The notes below the pieces were generated by a model. It had not been told where the DNA came from. It saw only the letters and a program-made list of their open reading frames with translations, and searched no databases. DNA of 49,943 nucleotides from Nanobdellota archaeon. GTDB taxonomy: Archaea > Nanoarchaeota > Nanoarchaeia > Parvarchaeales > Parvarchaeaceae. The stretch is from positions 1 through 49,943 of the forward strand of contig JAKBRA010000001.1 in the NCBI GenBank assembly GCA_021834945.1, given 5' to 3'. Positions within the stretch are counted from its first letter, which is position 1, and every line of letters begins with the position of its first letter. Positions 9,711-18,372 of this stretch are shown in pieces. The position numbers and the translations under genes were made by a program.

Positions 9711-10422
9711 CGCAAATATCCTGGCGAATTTGAGAAAAGCGATACCTGAATTATTTGAGCCGAATTGGAGACTATGGTCTTTTATAGTGATATTGACGTT
9801 CGCCATAGTTTCTCTTTTTGTATTCCCAGTAAAAGAGTATAAAGGTCTGATAGACCCATTTTACTCGCCAACCATATTAGTGGTTCCGATTGCAGGTCTT
9901 TTCAGATTAACATGTTATGCCTATCGTAAGGATTATTATAGACACATATTTAATCATCCGCAAAGCTGCGCCGCAGACGAAAGAATGGACAATGCAACGA
10001 GAGGATATTCTGGCGAGACAACGCTATTTGCATTTAATAACCTCCATAGATATTTGTTATATGCGGGGATAGCGCTTCTTCCGTTTTTCTACTACGATTT
10101 CTACGTTTCGGTGACTTATTTTGGCGGGTTTGTATTGAGGTTTGCAAGCGTCTTGATTCTTTTAAATGCGCTATTGCTTACATTATGGGTTCTGTCATGC
10201 CATGCATTTAGGCACTTGTTTGCAGGCGGTAACGTAAAATGCTATGATTGCGCCCTGAAGCCAAAAGCCAGAAAAGGTTTCTTTAATTTTCAGTCAATGC
10301 TTAATAAAAGACATGAACAATGGGCATTTATTAGTCTGGTAGTTATAGTACTGGTTGACTTGTATTTAAGAGCACTGGCTGCAGGATGGCCAGTAGACTT
10401 CAGGATATTTCAGGTGATATAA
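9700..10422 (+). CDS. sdhC: Succinate dehydrogenase membrane anchor, five-TM SdhC-like
   Basis: Predicted integral membrane subunit that would bind haem and quinone and anchor SdhAB. The 240 residues show about five hydrophobic segments (near 26-45, 54-72, 114-136, 140-168 and 206-228), more than the three of a classical SdhC and close to fused SdhC/D-type anchors. Candidate haem-ligand histidines lie in NNLHRYLLY and SCHAFRHLF. A cytoplasmic stretch carries CYDC between segments four and five. The call rests on position, overlap with sdhB and topology, because anchor sequences are poorly conserved. Confidence 0.78.
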   Translation: MDSNANILANLRKAIPELFEPNWRLWSFIVILTFAIVSLFVFPVKEYKGLIDPFYSPTILVVPIAGLFRLTCYAYRKDYYRHIFNHPQSCAADERMDNATRGYSGETTLFAFNNLHRYLLYAGIALLPFFYYDFYVSVTYFGGFVLRFASVLILLNALLLTLWVLSCHAFRHLFAGGNVKCYDCALKPKARKGFFNFQSMLNKRHEQWAFISLVVIVLVDLYLRALAAGWPVDFRIFQVI

Positions 10423-10423
10423 C

Positions 10424-10597
10424 ATGCATTTTCCAGACAGATATAAATACCCGTTGTTTGTTATTGGAATGCTCCTTATGATAATTGCTGCATTCCTTCA
10501 TAAATACGCCACTTTAACGCTGGAGATAGAAGAAATCTTGATAGTTATAGGCGCTGTGCTTTTCGTTTTCTCCATAGCTTCTTCTGTTTTAAAATAA
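10424..10597 (+). CDS. 57-aa two-TM protein at the end of the sdh operon
   Basis: A short gene starting with ATG one nucleotide after the sdhC stop and ending in TAA. The protein begins MHFPDRYKYP and is nearly all membrane-spanning. One hydrophobic segment covers about residues 11-25, a short acidic loop with Glu-Ile-Glu-Glu lies near 34-38, and a second hydrophobic segment covers 38-55. One His (26) faces the end of the first helix. No family is recognised. Its place suggests a small extra anchor or assembly subunit of succinate dehydrogenase, which is inference. It is easily missed because of its length. Confidence 0.6.
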   Translation: MHFPDRYKYPLFVIGMLLMIIAAFLHKYATLTLEIEEILIVIGAVLFVFSIASSVLK

Positions 10598-10624
10598 CGG
10601 ATTGATGGTTTATTGTAACAAAAA

Positions 10625-11776
10625 TCAACTTCTTTCGGAAATGTTTTTGTAAACTAAATCTACAGAGCCTTCATACTGTTCTAATGGCCTGAAAAGCTTG
10701 TTATTTCTCCAGTATTCTATTACGTGAGCGCACCAGCCGACAGTCCTGCTAGAAGCAAATACAGTATCGAACAACTCGGGTTTTATGTTCAAATGCAGGT
10801 ACAATGGTCCTGAAAAGAAGTCCACATTTGGCCATATACCATGACTTTTCCCTAGCTTGTCTATCATCATTTTTTCTGCTCTTAAAGATATTTCTATTAA
10901 CTTATTTATTTCCCCACCTGAATTTCCTTTTATTTTGTCCAAGTAAGACTTAAGGATTTTGGCTCTAGGATCATAAGTTTTGTATACTCTGTGACCGAAC
11001 CCCATTATCTTCTTTTTTCCTGCCAGCGCTTCCTCTATATAATTTTCAGTATTGTCTGGATTCCCTATTTCCTTCATCATCTTAACTGCAGCTTCATCCG
11101 CTCCACCGTGTAACGGTCCCTTCAATGCAGCTACTCCTGCAGTTACTCCAGCATATATGTCTGCTAGGGTAGAACAGGCAACTAATGTCGCGAAAGTAGA
11201 CGCGTTTGAACTGTGCTCTGCATGAAGAATGAACATTATATCCATTAACTTTTCTGAGTCTTTATCCGGCTTCTTGTCAGTAAGCATGTAAAGGAAGTTT
11301 GCAGAATGATTTAAGGAATTATCAGGCTCTAATATCCCTTTTCCGTCTTTGATTCTCCCTATAGCAGCTGATATTGTAGCAGTCTTTGCTATTATCTTAA
11401 TTGCTTTCTCAATATTTTCACTTTCATTGTCGCTGTATGGTTTACCATCATCAGCAGACAGAGAAGACATTGCCGTCCTTAGAACATCCAATGTCTGTGC
11501 TTCCTTAGAAAACTTACGGATTATGTCTTTTGTCTTTTCTGATATTTCTCTTTCTTTTTTCATTTTTTCGGTGAAATCGACAAGCTCCTTGGAATTTGGC
11601 AGTTTTCCGTACAATAAAAGATAGCATACTTCTTCGTAGGAAGAGTAATTTGCCAAATCTTCTATTTTATAACCTCTGTAATAAAGCTTTCCTTCCTGGC
11701 CGTCAACTTTACATATTGATGATTTAGTTATGTAAACTCCTTGTAAACCCTCTTTTATTTCGACGGTTTCTTCCAC
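10625..11776 (-). CDS. gltA: Citrate synthase
   Basis: Condenses acetyl-CoA with oxaloacetate. The 383-residue length is that of the small archaeal/Gram-positive type. Visible signatures are HAEHSSNAST, the catalytic His in LKGPLHGGADE, GFGHRVYK, and the catalytic Asp in NVDFFSGPL. A 2-methylcitrate synthase activity cannot be excluded from sequence, but the surrounding TCA genes favour citrate synthase. The gene follows the oxidoreductase beta gene by 1 nt, so it is the last gene of a thioredoxin, oxidoreductase alpha, beta and citrate synthase operon. It converges on the sdh operon. Confidence 0.95.
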   Translation of the reverse strand: MEETVEIKEGLQGVYITKSSICKVDGQEGKLYYRGYKIEDLANYSSYEEVCYLLLYGKLPNSKELVDFTEKMKKEREISEKTKDIIRKFSKEAQTLDVLRTAMSSLSADDGKPYSDNESENIEKAIKIIAKTATISAAIGRIKDGKGILEPDNSLNHSANFLYMLTDKKPDKDSEKLMDIMFILHAEHSSNASTFATLVACSTLADIYAGVTAGVAALKGPLHGGADEAAVKMMKEIGNPDNTENYIEEALAGKKKIMGFGHRVYKTYDPRAKILKSYLDKIKGNSGGEINKLIEISLRAEKMMIDKLGKSHGIWPNVDFFSGPLYLHLNIKPELFDTVFASSRTVGWCAHVIEYWRNNKLFRPLEQYEGSVDLVYKNISERS

Positions 11777-11777
11777 T

Positions 11778-12701
11778 TCATACCTCTAACCCTTTTAACA
11801 AAGGTTCTATATCTACTAATGAGTTCCCGCTTTCGTCTGCTATCTTCTGTGATACTGGTGAAGGAATTTTTCTTGCCTGCAGCCTGCTTTCAAACGTGTC
11901 TGGATCCTCATTTTGAAAGAAAATACCTGTGTACATATTGTCAGGATCTTCACTGAGCAACATTTTTATCGCATTTAACTTTTTCTCGTTTACTTCTGCT
12001 TTGTTTGAAGGGTCCTTAACATAGCCATTATAATCCTGTGGCAAAGCCTTTAAATGAGTATTAAACCATGGCGCGGATGTAAACTCCGGATTATACGTGG
12101 GGCAGCCTTGCATTATGTCTACCAATGCCAGTCCCTTGTGCTGTATCGCTTTTACCATTATATCCGCAAGCTCATTAACTTTGAAGCTCTGCGCTCTTGC
12201 AACAAAATTATAGCCTGACATTATAGCGAGCGAAAGAGGATCCAAAGCGCCGTTTATATTCGGAGCAGGAAGGGATTTAGTTTTTCGTCCTTCCGGCAAA
12301 GTTGGGCTGGCCTGGCCTTTTGTTAAAGAGTAAACACCGTTGTCGTGTATGAAAAGTTTGATGTCGGTATTTCTTCTACCGGCGCTTATGAAATGTCCCA
12401 CCCCTATACCGTAGGTATCACCGTCACCGCTGTCCAATAAAACTGTCAATTCTGGATTTGCTAGTTTGATTCCTTCGGCAAAAGGTATCGGCCTACCGTG
12501 CAAAGTATGAACGCCATTTACGTTTACTAAGTGCGGTAATTTAGAAGAGCAGCCTATTCCAGAGACTATTACTGTCTTATGCGGATCCAAGCCTGCTTTA
12601 ACAATTGCATTCTTGACTGCTAGGACAATCCCGCTGTCTCCGCAGCCGGGACACCAGTCATTAAATTCATTGGAAGTCAAACTTTTAACATCAGTAGCCA
12701 T
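11778..12701 (-). CDS. korB: 2-oxoacid:ferredoxin oxidoreductase, beta subunit
   Basis: Thiamine-diphosphate-binding subunit that decarboxylates 2-oxoacids and passes electrons to ferredoxin. Cys17 and Cys20 in WCPGCGD, Cys51 in GIGCSS, and a later QGCPTYNP cysteine are the usual [4Fe-4S] ligands. GDGDTYGIG is the ThDP/Mg motif, and NNGVYSLTKGQ-type residues follow in the DNGVYSLTKGQASPT segment. At 307 residues it matches the two-subunit (alpha-gamma fused plus beta) archaeal enzymes. Its start overlaps the alpha gene by 11 nt. Next to sucCD and citrate synthase, 2-oxoglutarate is a likely substrate, though related archaeal enzymes also take pyruvate. Confidence 0.92.
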   Translation of the reverse strand: MATDVKSLTSNEFNDWCPGCGDSGIVLAVKNAIVKAGLDPHKTVIVSGIGCSSKLPHLVNVNGVHTLHGRPIPFAEGIKLANPELTVLLDSGDGDTYGIGVGHFISAGRRNTDIKLFIHDNGVYSLTKGQASPTLPEGRKTKSLPAPNINGALDPLSLAIMSGYNFVARAQSFKVNELADIMVKAIQHKGLALVDIMQGCPTYNPEFTSAPWFNTHLKALPQDYNGYVKDPSNKAEVNEKKLNAIKMLLSEDPDNMYTGIFFQNEDPDTFESRLQARKIPSPVSQKIADESGNSLVDIEPLLKGLEV

Positions 12702-14541
12702 TTAGTATCACCTTGTTTTCACCTTTTATTACTTTGTCGATTGCGTCTGCAACTTCATCGTATCTTACAAGTCTTCCATTATACTTCAATATCTCATTTG
12801 GTATGATAAACCCAGTAACTGAAGCGATGTGTTGTTTCAGCTGTGCGGTTATGTTCTCCTCCAACACCGCTACTTTTTTTGCGTTCTTTAGGATATCCAG
12901 TATTTCATTCGGCAGTGGATGTAGTAACTTTACCTGCAATATCGCTATGTTCTTTCCGCTAGCAGCTTCTTTTAATGCTTCGGAAGGCCCTCCCCAAGTA
13001 ACTACCAAAATATCGGCTTTCTTTGGATCGCCTATTAAGACAAATTTATCTTCATTTTTTATTTCTTTTAGGATTTGAGTATATTTTCCATTTCTTTTCT
13101 CCATCATCTTTATCCTGTTAGTAGGGTCTTCAGAAACGTGTCCCCATTCATCATGTTCGTCACCAGTCAGCCAGAATATTGCATTTGGGTTGCCAGGCAA
13201 TATTCTCTCCGAGATATTGTCATCTGTAAATTTGAATCTCTTGTATTCTCCATCGACCTTTTCTGACAGTTTGCCCCGATCTATTCTATAATTTTTCTTT
13301 ATGTCTAGAATGGCACTTTTACTTATGTTCATCGATCCCTGGGAGATGGCTTTCTCGCCAAGAACTATTACTGGCAATTGATATCTTTCAGCGTAATTAA
13401 ACGCTTCTGCGGTCATTTTTATGCTGTCCCTCACGTCACCCGGGGCAATTACTATCCTGCCAAAATCTCCATGTCCTTGATGAATTGCAAACATTAAATC
13501 TCCCTGTTCGGTTCTAGTTGGCTGGCCCGTTGCGGGAGCTCCTCTTTGATGGTCTACCAAAACCACGGGCACTTCGTTCATGCCTGCCCAAGTAACCGTT
13601 TCCGACATTAATGAAAGACCAGGCCCTGAAGTTGAAGTTGCGGCCCTTGCGCCTGCTATCGCTGCGCCGGTGGCCATTGCCAATACTGCCAATTCGCTTT
13701 CCGGTTGAATAACGCGTATGCCTAGCTCTGGATGGGACTCGATAAACACGCTTTCATCACTCGCCGGCGTTATAGGATAATAAATCTGCATTTTGCAGCC
13801 AGCAATGACCTTTCCTATGGCCGTAGAAGCAAAACCTTCCATGTAAAGCTGCTCTCCTTTGTCTTTATTGTCAAGTTTTGATATTGGGGCGATTCCTTTG
13901 TTCTTTATATGATTCAAAGTTTCTTTAGCGAGAGTCTCATTTTTACTCTTCATATACTCAATAGTTTCTTCTGAAACGGAAATGTCCAAGTCCACCACGC
14001 TCTTTGGCTTCTTTGCAAACTCTGTTTTAATAGCATCTATTATGTAACTGTCATCCAGCCCTAAAAGATAGCAGGAGGCTGTGACGGATATTATGTTTTT
14101 GGATATTACCAATTCGCTGATCGGTTTACCTAATTTTTTAGCCACGCTCGTTATTATAGCATCAAAATCTATATCAAGAACGTTTATATCTTTCCTGTTT
14201 ATTTTGCTCTTATCCAACTTGCTGTCTACAACAATAGTTCCGTTTTCTTTAATGTCCTTTACATGTCCATCTTGTACAACTTCCCCCCTCTCGTTTACTT
14301 CTCCAAGCACTGACTCATTATCGAAAAAAATTGCAATGTCGACTTTGCTTGGTATGGAAGCCACTTCTTTGTCGGAAACTCGCACGGTGAAAAAACTATG
14401 CATACCTTTTATATTTGAAAAGTATTCTCTGTAGCCATAGATATTATACCCATACTTCATCATTACTCTTGAAAAAAGGCTTAGGGATACATCTATGCCA
14501 CTACCCTGTTTTCCACCTGTCATCCAGGTTAATTCTACCAT
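12691..14541 (-). CDS. korA: 2-oxoacid:ferredoxin oxidoreductase, fused gamma-alpha subunit
   Basis: Large subunit of the archaeal two-subunit enzyme; 616 residues. The N-terminal gamma-type domain (about 1-190) begins with TGGKQGSGID. The alpha domain follows, with YPITP at 255-259, the signature of archaeal fused enzymes that accept several 2-oxoacids. Further marks include TSGPGLSLM, QRGAPATGQPTRTEQGD and the C-terminal transketolase-like segment. The start codon directly follows the thioredoxin stop codon with no spacer, and the end overlaps the beta gene by 11 nt. Confidence 0.93.
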   Translation of the reverse strand: MVELTWMTGGKQGSGIDVSLSLFSRVMMKYGYNIYGYREYFSNIKGMHSFFTVRVSDKEVASIPSKVDIAIFFDNESVLGEVNERGEVVQDGHVKDIKENGTIVVDSKLDKSKINRKDINVLDIDFDAIITSVAKKLGKPISELVISKNIISVTASCYLLGLDDSYIIDAIKTEFAKKPKSVVDLDISVSEETIEYMKSKNETLAKETLNHIKNKGIAPISKLDNKDKGEQLYMEGFASTAIGKVIAGCKMQIYYPITPASDESVFIESHPELGIRVIQPESELAVLAMATGAAIAGARAATSTSGPGLSLMSETVTWAGMNEVPVVLVDHQRGAPATGQPTRTEQGDLMFAIHQGHGDFGRIVIAPGDVRDSIKMTAEAFNYAERYQLPVIVLGEKAISQGSMNISKSAILDIKKNYRIDRGKLSEKVDGEYKRFKFTDDNISERILPGNPNAIFWLTGDEHDEWGHVSEDPTNRIKMMEKRNGKYTQILKEIKNEDKFVLIGDPKKADILVVTWGGPSEALKEAASGKNIAILQVKLLHPLPNEILDILKNAKKVAVLEENITAQLKQHIASVTGFIIPNEILKYNGRLVRYDEVADAIDKVIKGENKVILNGY

Positions 14542-14859
14542 TTAAAGATTCTTCCCAAGCCATTCTTTAAGCTGGCCGGCTTGCATCGCACCAACAATAC
14601 TGGCTTTAACGTTTCCGTTTTCTATTAACAACGTCGTAGGAATAGCTTCAACGCCGTACTTCGCTGCTATTTCTTGATTTTCATCAACATTTACCTTTAC
14701 AAGCTTAAATTTATCCTTCATCTCTTCAGCCGTTTTTTCTATTATTGGAGAATACCATCTACATGGCATACACCAAGGCGCCCATAAATCCACCAACACA
14801 GGGGTGCTTGATTTAAGAACCTCTTTTCCAAATTGTTCTTCGCCATTTATTTCTTCCAT
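14542..14859 (-). CDS. Thioredoxin with WCMPC active site
   Basis: A 105-residue cytoplasmic dithiol-disulfide protein of normal thioredoxin length. The active site reads WAPWCMPCR, with Met-Pro in place of the common Gly-Pro between the cysteines. The cis-proline loop is EAIPTT, and the C-terminal Gly-Ala segment is in place. It heads the operon thioredoxin, korA, korB, citrate synthase, with zero spacing to korA. A strong GGAGG ribosome site 7 nt before the ATG is notable in a window where most first genes look leaderless. The genomic link suggests redox control or repair of the oxygen-sensitive oxidoreductase, which is inference. Confidence 0.93.
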   Translation of the reverse strand: MEEINGEEQFGKEVLKSSTPVLVDLWAPWCMPCRWYSPIIEKTAEEMKDKFKLVKVNVDENQEIAAKYGVEAIPTTLLIENGNVKASIVGAMQAGQLKEWLGKNL

Positions 14860-14955
14860 TTTTAAACCTCCAGTATATCAATTATATAAACAATATAACA
14901 ATTGTTTTTATTTATATTTAATATTTTGCATTTTTAAATATAACACATGCGATAG
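14860..14955 (-). promoter_or_regulatory. Promoter and ribosome site of the thioredoxin-korAB-gltA operon
   Basis: Between sucD and the thioredoxin gene. On the minus strand it holds AT-rich TATA-like sequence around 14878-14905 and, nearer the gene, GGAGG (complement of 14867-14871) 7 nt before the start codon. The operon mRNA therefore has a short leader with a real Shine-Dalgarno. Several A/T runs precede it that could also serve as a terminator for sucCD. No stable hairpin was seen. Confidence 0.45.
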
Positions 14956-15825
14956 TTACCCTAGTTTTTTGACTATCAAGCTAGAAAGTTCACCAAATGT
15001 CTTTGCAACCGGAACATTTGCTCTCTTAAAAGCCGTTAACTTGCTTTTTGCAGTACCTGTATTGCCGGATATTATTGCGCCCGCGTGTCCCATTCTTTTA
15101 CCTGGAGGAGCGTATATCCCATCTATAAATGCAAATACTGGTTTTTTGATGGTTTTTCTTATAAATTCCGCTGCTTTCTCCTCCTCATTTCCACCTATCT
15201 CTCCCACTATTACTATGCCTTTGGTCTGTTTGTCATCTTGAAATAATCTTAAAACGTCAATGAAATCCATGCCGGGAACCTTGTCCCCGCCAATACCCAA
15301 AACAGTACTCTCCCCAAAACCGCTTTCAGTTATAACATTGACTATTTCATAAGTCAAAGTGCCGCTCCTTGATACTACTCCGATAACTCCTTTTTTCAGA
15401 ATGCTGTTTGGTATTATACCCAACTTACCTATTCCCGGAGCAGCCAGTCCTGGACAATTCGGACCTATTATTTTTGCGCCTTTTAATCTCGCATATTCAT
15501 TTATTTTTAGCATGTCTTGGAATGGCACGTGCTCGGTTATTATCGTAATTAACTTTATGCCGGCGTCTACAGCTTCAATAACAGAATCTTTAGCCATCGG
15601 AGCCGGAACAAAAACTACAGAGGCGTTTGCACCGGTCTTTTTAACAGCACTCAGCACGTCATCAAACACTCTAACACCGTTAACTCTTTCACCTTCCTTA
15701 CCCGGAGTTACGCCTGCAACTACTCTAGTGCCAAAATCCATCATCGCTTTTGAATGAAATCTTCCCTGGTGGCCGGTTATTCCCTGTACCAACACTTTTG
15801 TGCTTTTATCAATTAGAATCGCCAT
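14956..15825 (-). CDS. sucD: Succinyl-CoA synthetase alpha subunit
   Basis: Forms the covalent phosphohistidine in substrate-level phosphorylation coupled to succinyl-CoA cleavage; 289 residues, the normal length. The CoA-binding Rossmann region includes VQGITGHQGR and GVTPGKEGERVNGVRVFDDV; GPNCPGLAAPG follows, then SRSGTLTYE. The catalytic His247 is in RMGHAGAIISG. It overlaps sucC by 17 nt. The usual downstream partner, the CoA-using oxidoreductase, is encoded two genes further on. Confidence 0.95.
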   Translation of the reverse strand: MAILIDKSTKVLVQGITGHQGRFHSKAMMDFGTRVVAGVTPGKEGERVNGVRVFDDVLSAVKKTGANASVVFVPAPMAKDSVIEAVDAGIKLITIITEHVPFQDMLKINEYARLKGAKIIGPNCPGLAAPGIGKLGIIPNSILKKGVIGVVSRSGTLTYEIVNVITESGFGESTVLGIGGDKVPGMDFIDVLRLFQDDKQTKGIVIVGEIGGNEEEKAAEFIRKTIKKPVFAFIDGIYAPPGKRMGHAGAIISGNTGTAKSKLTAFKRANVPVAKTFGELSSLIVKKLG

Positions 15826-16924
15826 AATTTGACAGATTTACTACCTCCTTTATCGCAGCGTCCATGTCCGTAAACGCATCTATTCCATTTTTTCTTAAGA
15901 GCTCTTTACCTTTTTCTTCGTTAAAGCCCTTTAGTCTAACCACTATTTTGAAAGTTATGTTGAGCTTTTTTATAGCTTGCACTATCCCTTCTGCAACAGT
16001 GTCCGCTTTAGTCACTCCTCCAAAGATATTTATGAAAAGAACTTTCGGATTTGAGTCTTTTACCAGTTCTATGGCTTCTGCAACCCTTGCAGGGTCATCT
16101 GTTCCGCCAAGATCCAAAAAATCCCCTGCTGTACCTCCGGCTAGCTTTATCTGGTCTATAGTCGCTAAAGTTAAACCTGCACCGTTTGCTATCAATCCGA
16201 TATTTCCATCTAACTTAACAAACGAAATTTCCTTTTTCTTTGCTTTCATCTCCAATTCATCTGGAGAGTATTCATCTCTCTTGTATTCGCTATGCCTAAA
16301 CAGGGAATCATCTTCGATAGATATTTTGGAGTCCAGTGCTATCAGTCCATGATCGGTTACAGCCAAAGGATTTATCTCTACCAATTCTGCGTCTTTATCT
16401 GTAAACAGCTTCCACATGGAATCCAGTATACCATAAAATTGCGCCTTGTATTTATCGTCTAATCCAACAAATTTGAAGGCCTGCCTCTTTACATAGTCCA
16501 GCATCCCAACAAAGACATCTAGATTAAGGCTTTCAATCTTTATTTTTGGTATCTTTTCTATGTCAACTCCTCCTTCTGAAGAAATCAACAACGCCGGTGC
16601 CTTATTATTTCTATCTAAAGTCAAAGCAACGTACAACTCTCTGTAATGATTTACTGCTTCCTCTATCAAAAAATAGGTTGGTTTAAATCCATTGAAAGTA
16701 AGCGAACTTATCTTGTTAAAAGCTGATAGAAATTCTTCCTTGTTTTTGAATTTTACAACTCCACCATTTACTCCTCTGTGACCGGTGGGAACCTGTGCTT
16801 TTATTACGTGTTCTTCTTTAAAATCATTGAAGTCAGAAGCGGAGTGTATCAATTTCCCAGAAGGTATAGCTATCCCATAAGATTTAAACAAATTCTTTCC
16901 CTCAAATTCAAGGAGATCGACCAT
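15809..16924 (-). CDS. sucC: Succinyl-CoA synthetase beta subunit
   Basis: Nucleotide-binding, ATP-grasp subunit; 371 residues. It has the N-terminal ATP-grasp start (LLEFEGKNLFKSYGIAIP), KAQVPTGHRG, the metal-binding ELVEINPLAV, and the C-terminal flavodoxin-like CoA-ligase domain with NGAGLTLATID and FINIFGGVTK. The protein is slightly short of the roughly 385-390 residues typical in bacteria. The gene leads the sucC-sucD operon, with a TTTAATAAA element about 25 nt before the ATG and no Shine-Dalgarno. Confidence 0.94.
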   Translation of the reverse strand: MVDLLEFEGKNLFKSYGIAIPSGKLIHSASDFNDFKEEHVIKAQVPTGHRGVNGGVVKFKNKEEFLSAFNKISSLTFNGFKPTYFLIEEAVNHYRELYVALTLDRNNKAPALLISSEGGVDIEKIPKIKIESLNLDVFVGMLDYVKRQAFKFVGLDDKYKAQFYGILDSMWKLFTDKDAELVEINPLAVTDHGLIALDSKISIEDDSLFRHSEYKRDEYSPDELEMKAKKKEISFVKLDGNIGLIANGAGLTLATIDQIKLAGGTAGDFLDLGGTDDPARVAEAIELVKDSNPKVLFINIFGGVTKADTVAEGIVQAIKKLNITFKIVVRLKGFNEEKGKELLRKNGIDAFTDMDAAIKEVVNLSNYGDSN

Positions 16925-17148
16925 TAATTGATAAGGAAATTAGTTTATTAAAACCTTCTACGTACAGGGTTATACAAAAACAGGTAGACCTGCATAATTT
17001 CATAGACTTCAAAATATTAAAGAAACTTGTAGAAGTACATTCTACTTAAATATGTTTATATTGTTTTACAAATACTATGGATTTGTTTGCTATAAGCTCA
17101 AAGAGCCGTAATTTAAACATATTTAAGAATTGAAATTAAAGATTATCT
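16925..17148. promoter_or_regulatory. Divergent intergenic region of sucC and the antiporter pair, with a 14-bp inverted repeat
   Basis: A 224-bp spacer, long for this window. A perfect 14-bp inverted repeat, CTTAAATATGTTTA at 17045-17058 and its reverse complement at 17114-17127, brackets 55 bp. The right copy lies 22-35 nt before the antiporter start and so matches BRE/TATA placement. The left copy faces the other way and would fire toward sucC with a leader of about 100 nt. A separate TATA-like element near 16945-16953 serves sucC more directly. No open frame of note was found. Confidence 0.45.
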
Positions 17149-18372
17149 ATGTTAGACTCATCAGTATTAAACTTTTTGATGCTTGGCACAGCGGGAGTCC
17201 TGCTTATAGGCTTTTTAGGCAGAGTACTTGGCAAGAAAACAACTATTCCTTATATATTATGGCTTATGTTCTTTGGCCTTTTGCTTGGGCCAGTGCTGGG
17301 ATTGCTTAAAAGAAGTTCATTACTTTCGTATCTCCCATTTATAATAAACATAATAATACTGCTTGTGCTTTTTAATGCGGGATTGAGCATAAACTTAAGA
17401 AAAATAATCCATACCATCTCTAGAGGATTAATACTGTCATTAACAAACTTCACTTTGTCGTTCATAGTAGTTTTTTTTATAACCTATTTCCTACTTAACA
17501 ACCTATTAGTTTCGGGCCTGTTAAGCTTAACTGTAGCTGGATTGAGTCTATCGGTAGTATCAAGCTTCAGCCGCAGAAGCGGGACTGAAAGAGCAAGAAA
17601 TCTTGTAGAATTAGAAGCAACGGTTGAAGAGCCATTAACAATAATATTCGTATTAGTGCTTGTAGGCGCAATAATCTTAAACAATACAAGCATAAGCTTT
17701 GTATCTGGAAAAGTTATATCTGAGTTTTCTATAGGAGCCGTGATTGGAGCGCTTATAGGCATGGCATGGGTTCCCATAATGAGTTATTTGCAGAGAAAGC
17801 GCTACGATTATTCATACGTGGCTTCGCTTGCCATCGCTTTTCTCGTCTATGTGTTTATAGGCACGATAAACGGAAGCGGACCGATAGCTGTTCTGGTTTT
17901 TGGTATAATAATAGCAAACGGGGAGAACATATTTAGATCTCTAAAGTACAAACACAGCATTTCTTTCAACATAAACAAAGAATCCAAATCTTTCAATGAA
18001 TTAGTTACATTTTTAACAACCTCCTTTTTCTTCGTTTATTTTGGAGCGCTTGTACTTTTGAACGACTACATTGGGTTTATTTTTGGGGCCGTCATAGCCT
18101 TGGCACTTGTCGTAACAAAGTATATATCAACAAAGATAACGTTGTATAAATCTTCCTATGACTTGAAAGACAAGACCTTAATAGGAGCAATGGTATCTAG
18201 GGGCGCAGGAGCGGCTGTCGTAGCGGCACTCCCTCTAAGCTATTCTATACCTGGAACCGGGGCATTTATAGATATAGTATTCTCTATTATCTTCGTGACT
18301 ATATTTCTAAATAGTTTAATGATATCTGTGATAAACAAGCAAAAGTACGTGGAGGAAAGTAAGAATGACTGA
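17149..18372 (+). CDS. CPA-family monovalent cation/proton antiporter, first of a tandem pair
   Basis: Integral membrane antiporter of the Na+/H+ exchanger (CPA) superfamily; 407 residues and about 11-12 hydrophobic segments along the whole length. The C-terminal SRGAGAAVVAALP segment is typical of the family. At the central Asn-Asp site used for cation binding in CPA1 proteins this copy reads Glu160-Glu161-Pro within LEATVEEPL. It lacks a C-terminal TrkA-N or other regulatory domain. It overlaps the next antiporter gene by 8 nt, so the two are co-translated. The ion (Na+ or K+) cannot be read from sequence. Confidence 0.85.
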   Translation: MLDSSVLNFLMLGTAGVLLIGFLGRVLGKKTTIPYILWLMFFGLLLGPVLGLLKRSSLLSYLPFIINIIILLVLFNAGLSINLRKIIHTISRGLILSLTNFTLSFIVVFFITYFLLNNLLVSGLLSLTVAGLSLSVVSSFSRRSGTERARNLVELEATVEEPLTIIFVLVLVGAIILNNTSISFVSGKVISEFSIGAVIGALIGMAWVPIMSYLQRKRYDYSYVASLAIAFLVYVFIGTINGSGPIAVLVFGIIIANGENIFRSLKYKHSISFNINKESKSFNELVTFLTTSFFFVYFGALVLLNDYIGFIFGAVIALALVVTKYISTKITLYKSSYDLKDKTLIGAMVSRGAGAAVVAALPLSYSIPGTGAFIDIVFSIIFVTIFLNSLMISVINKQKYVEESKND

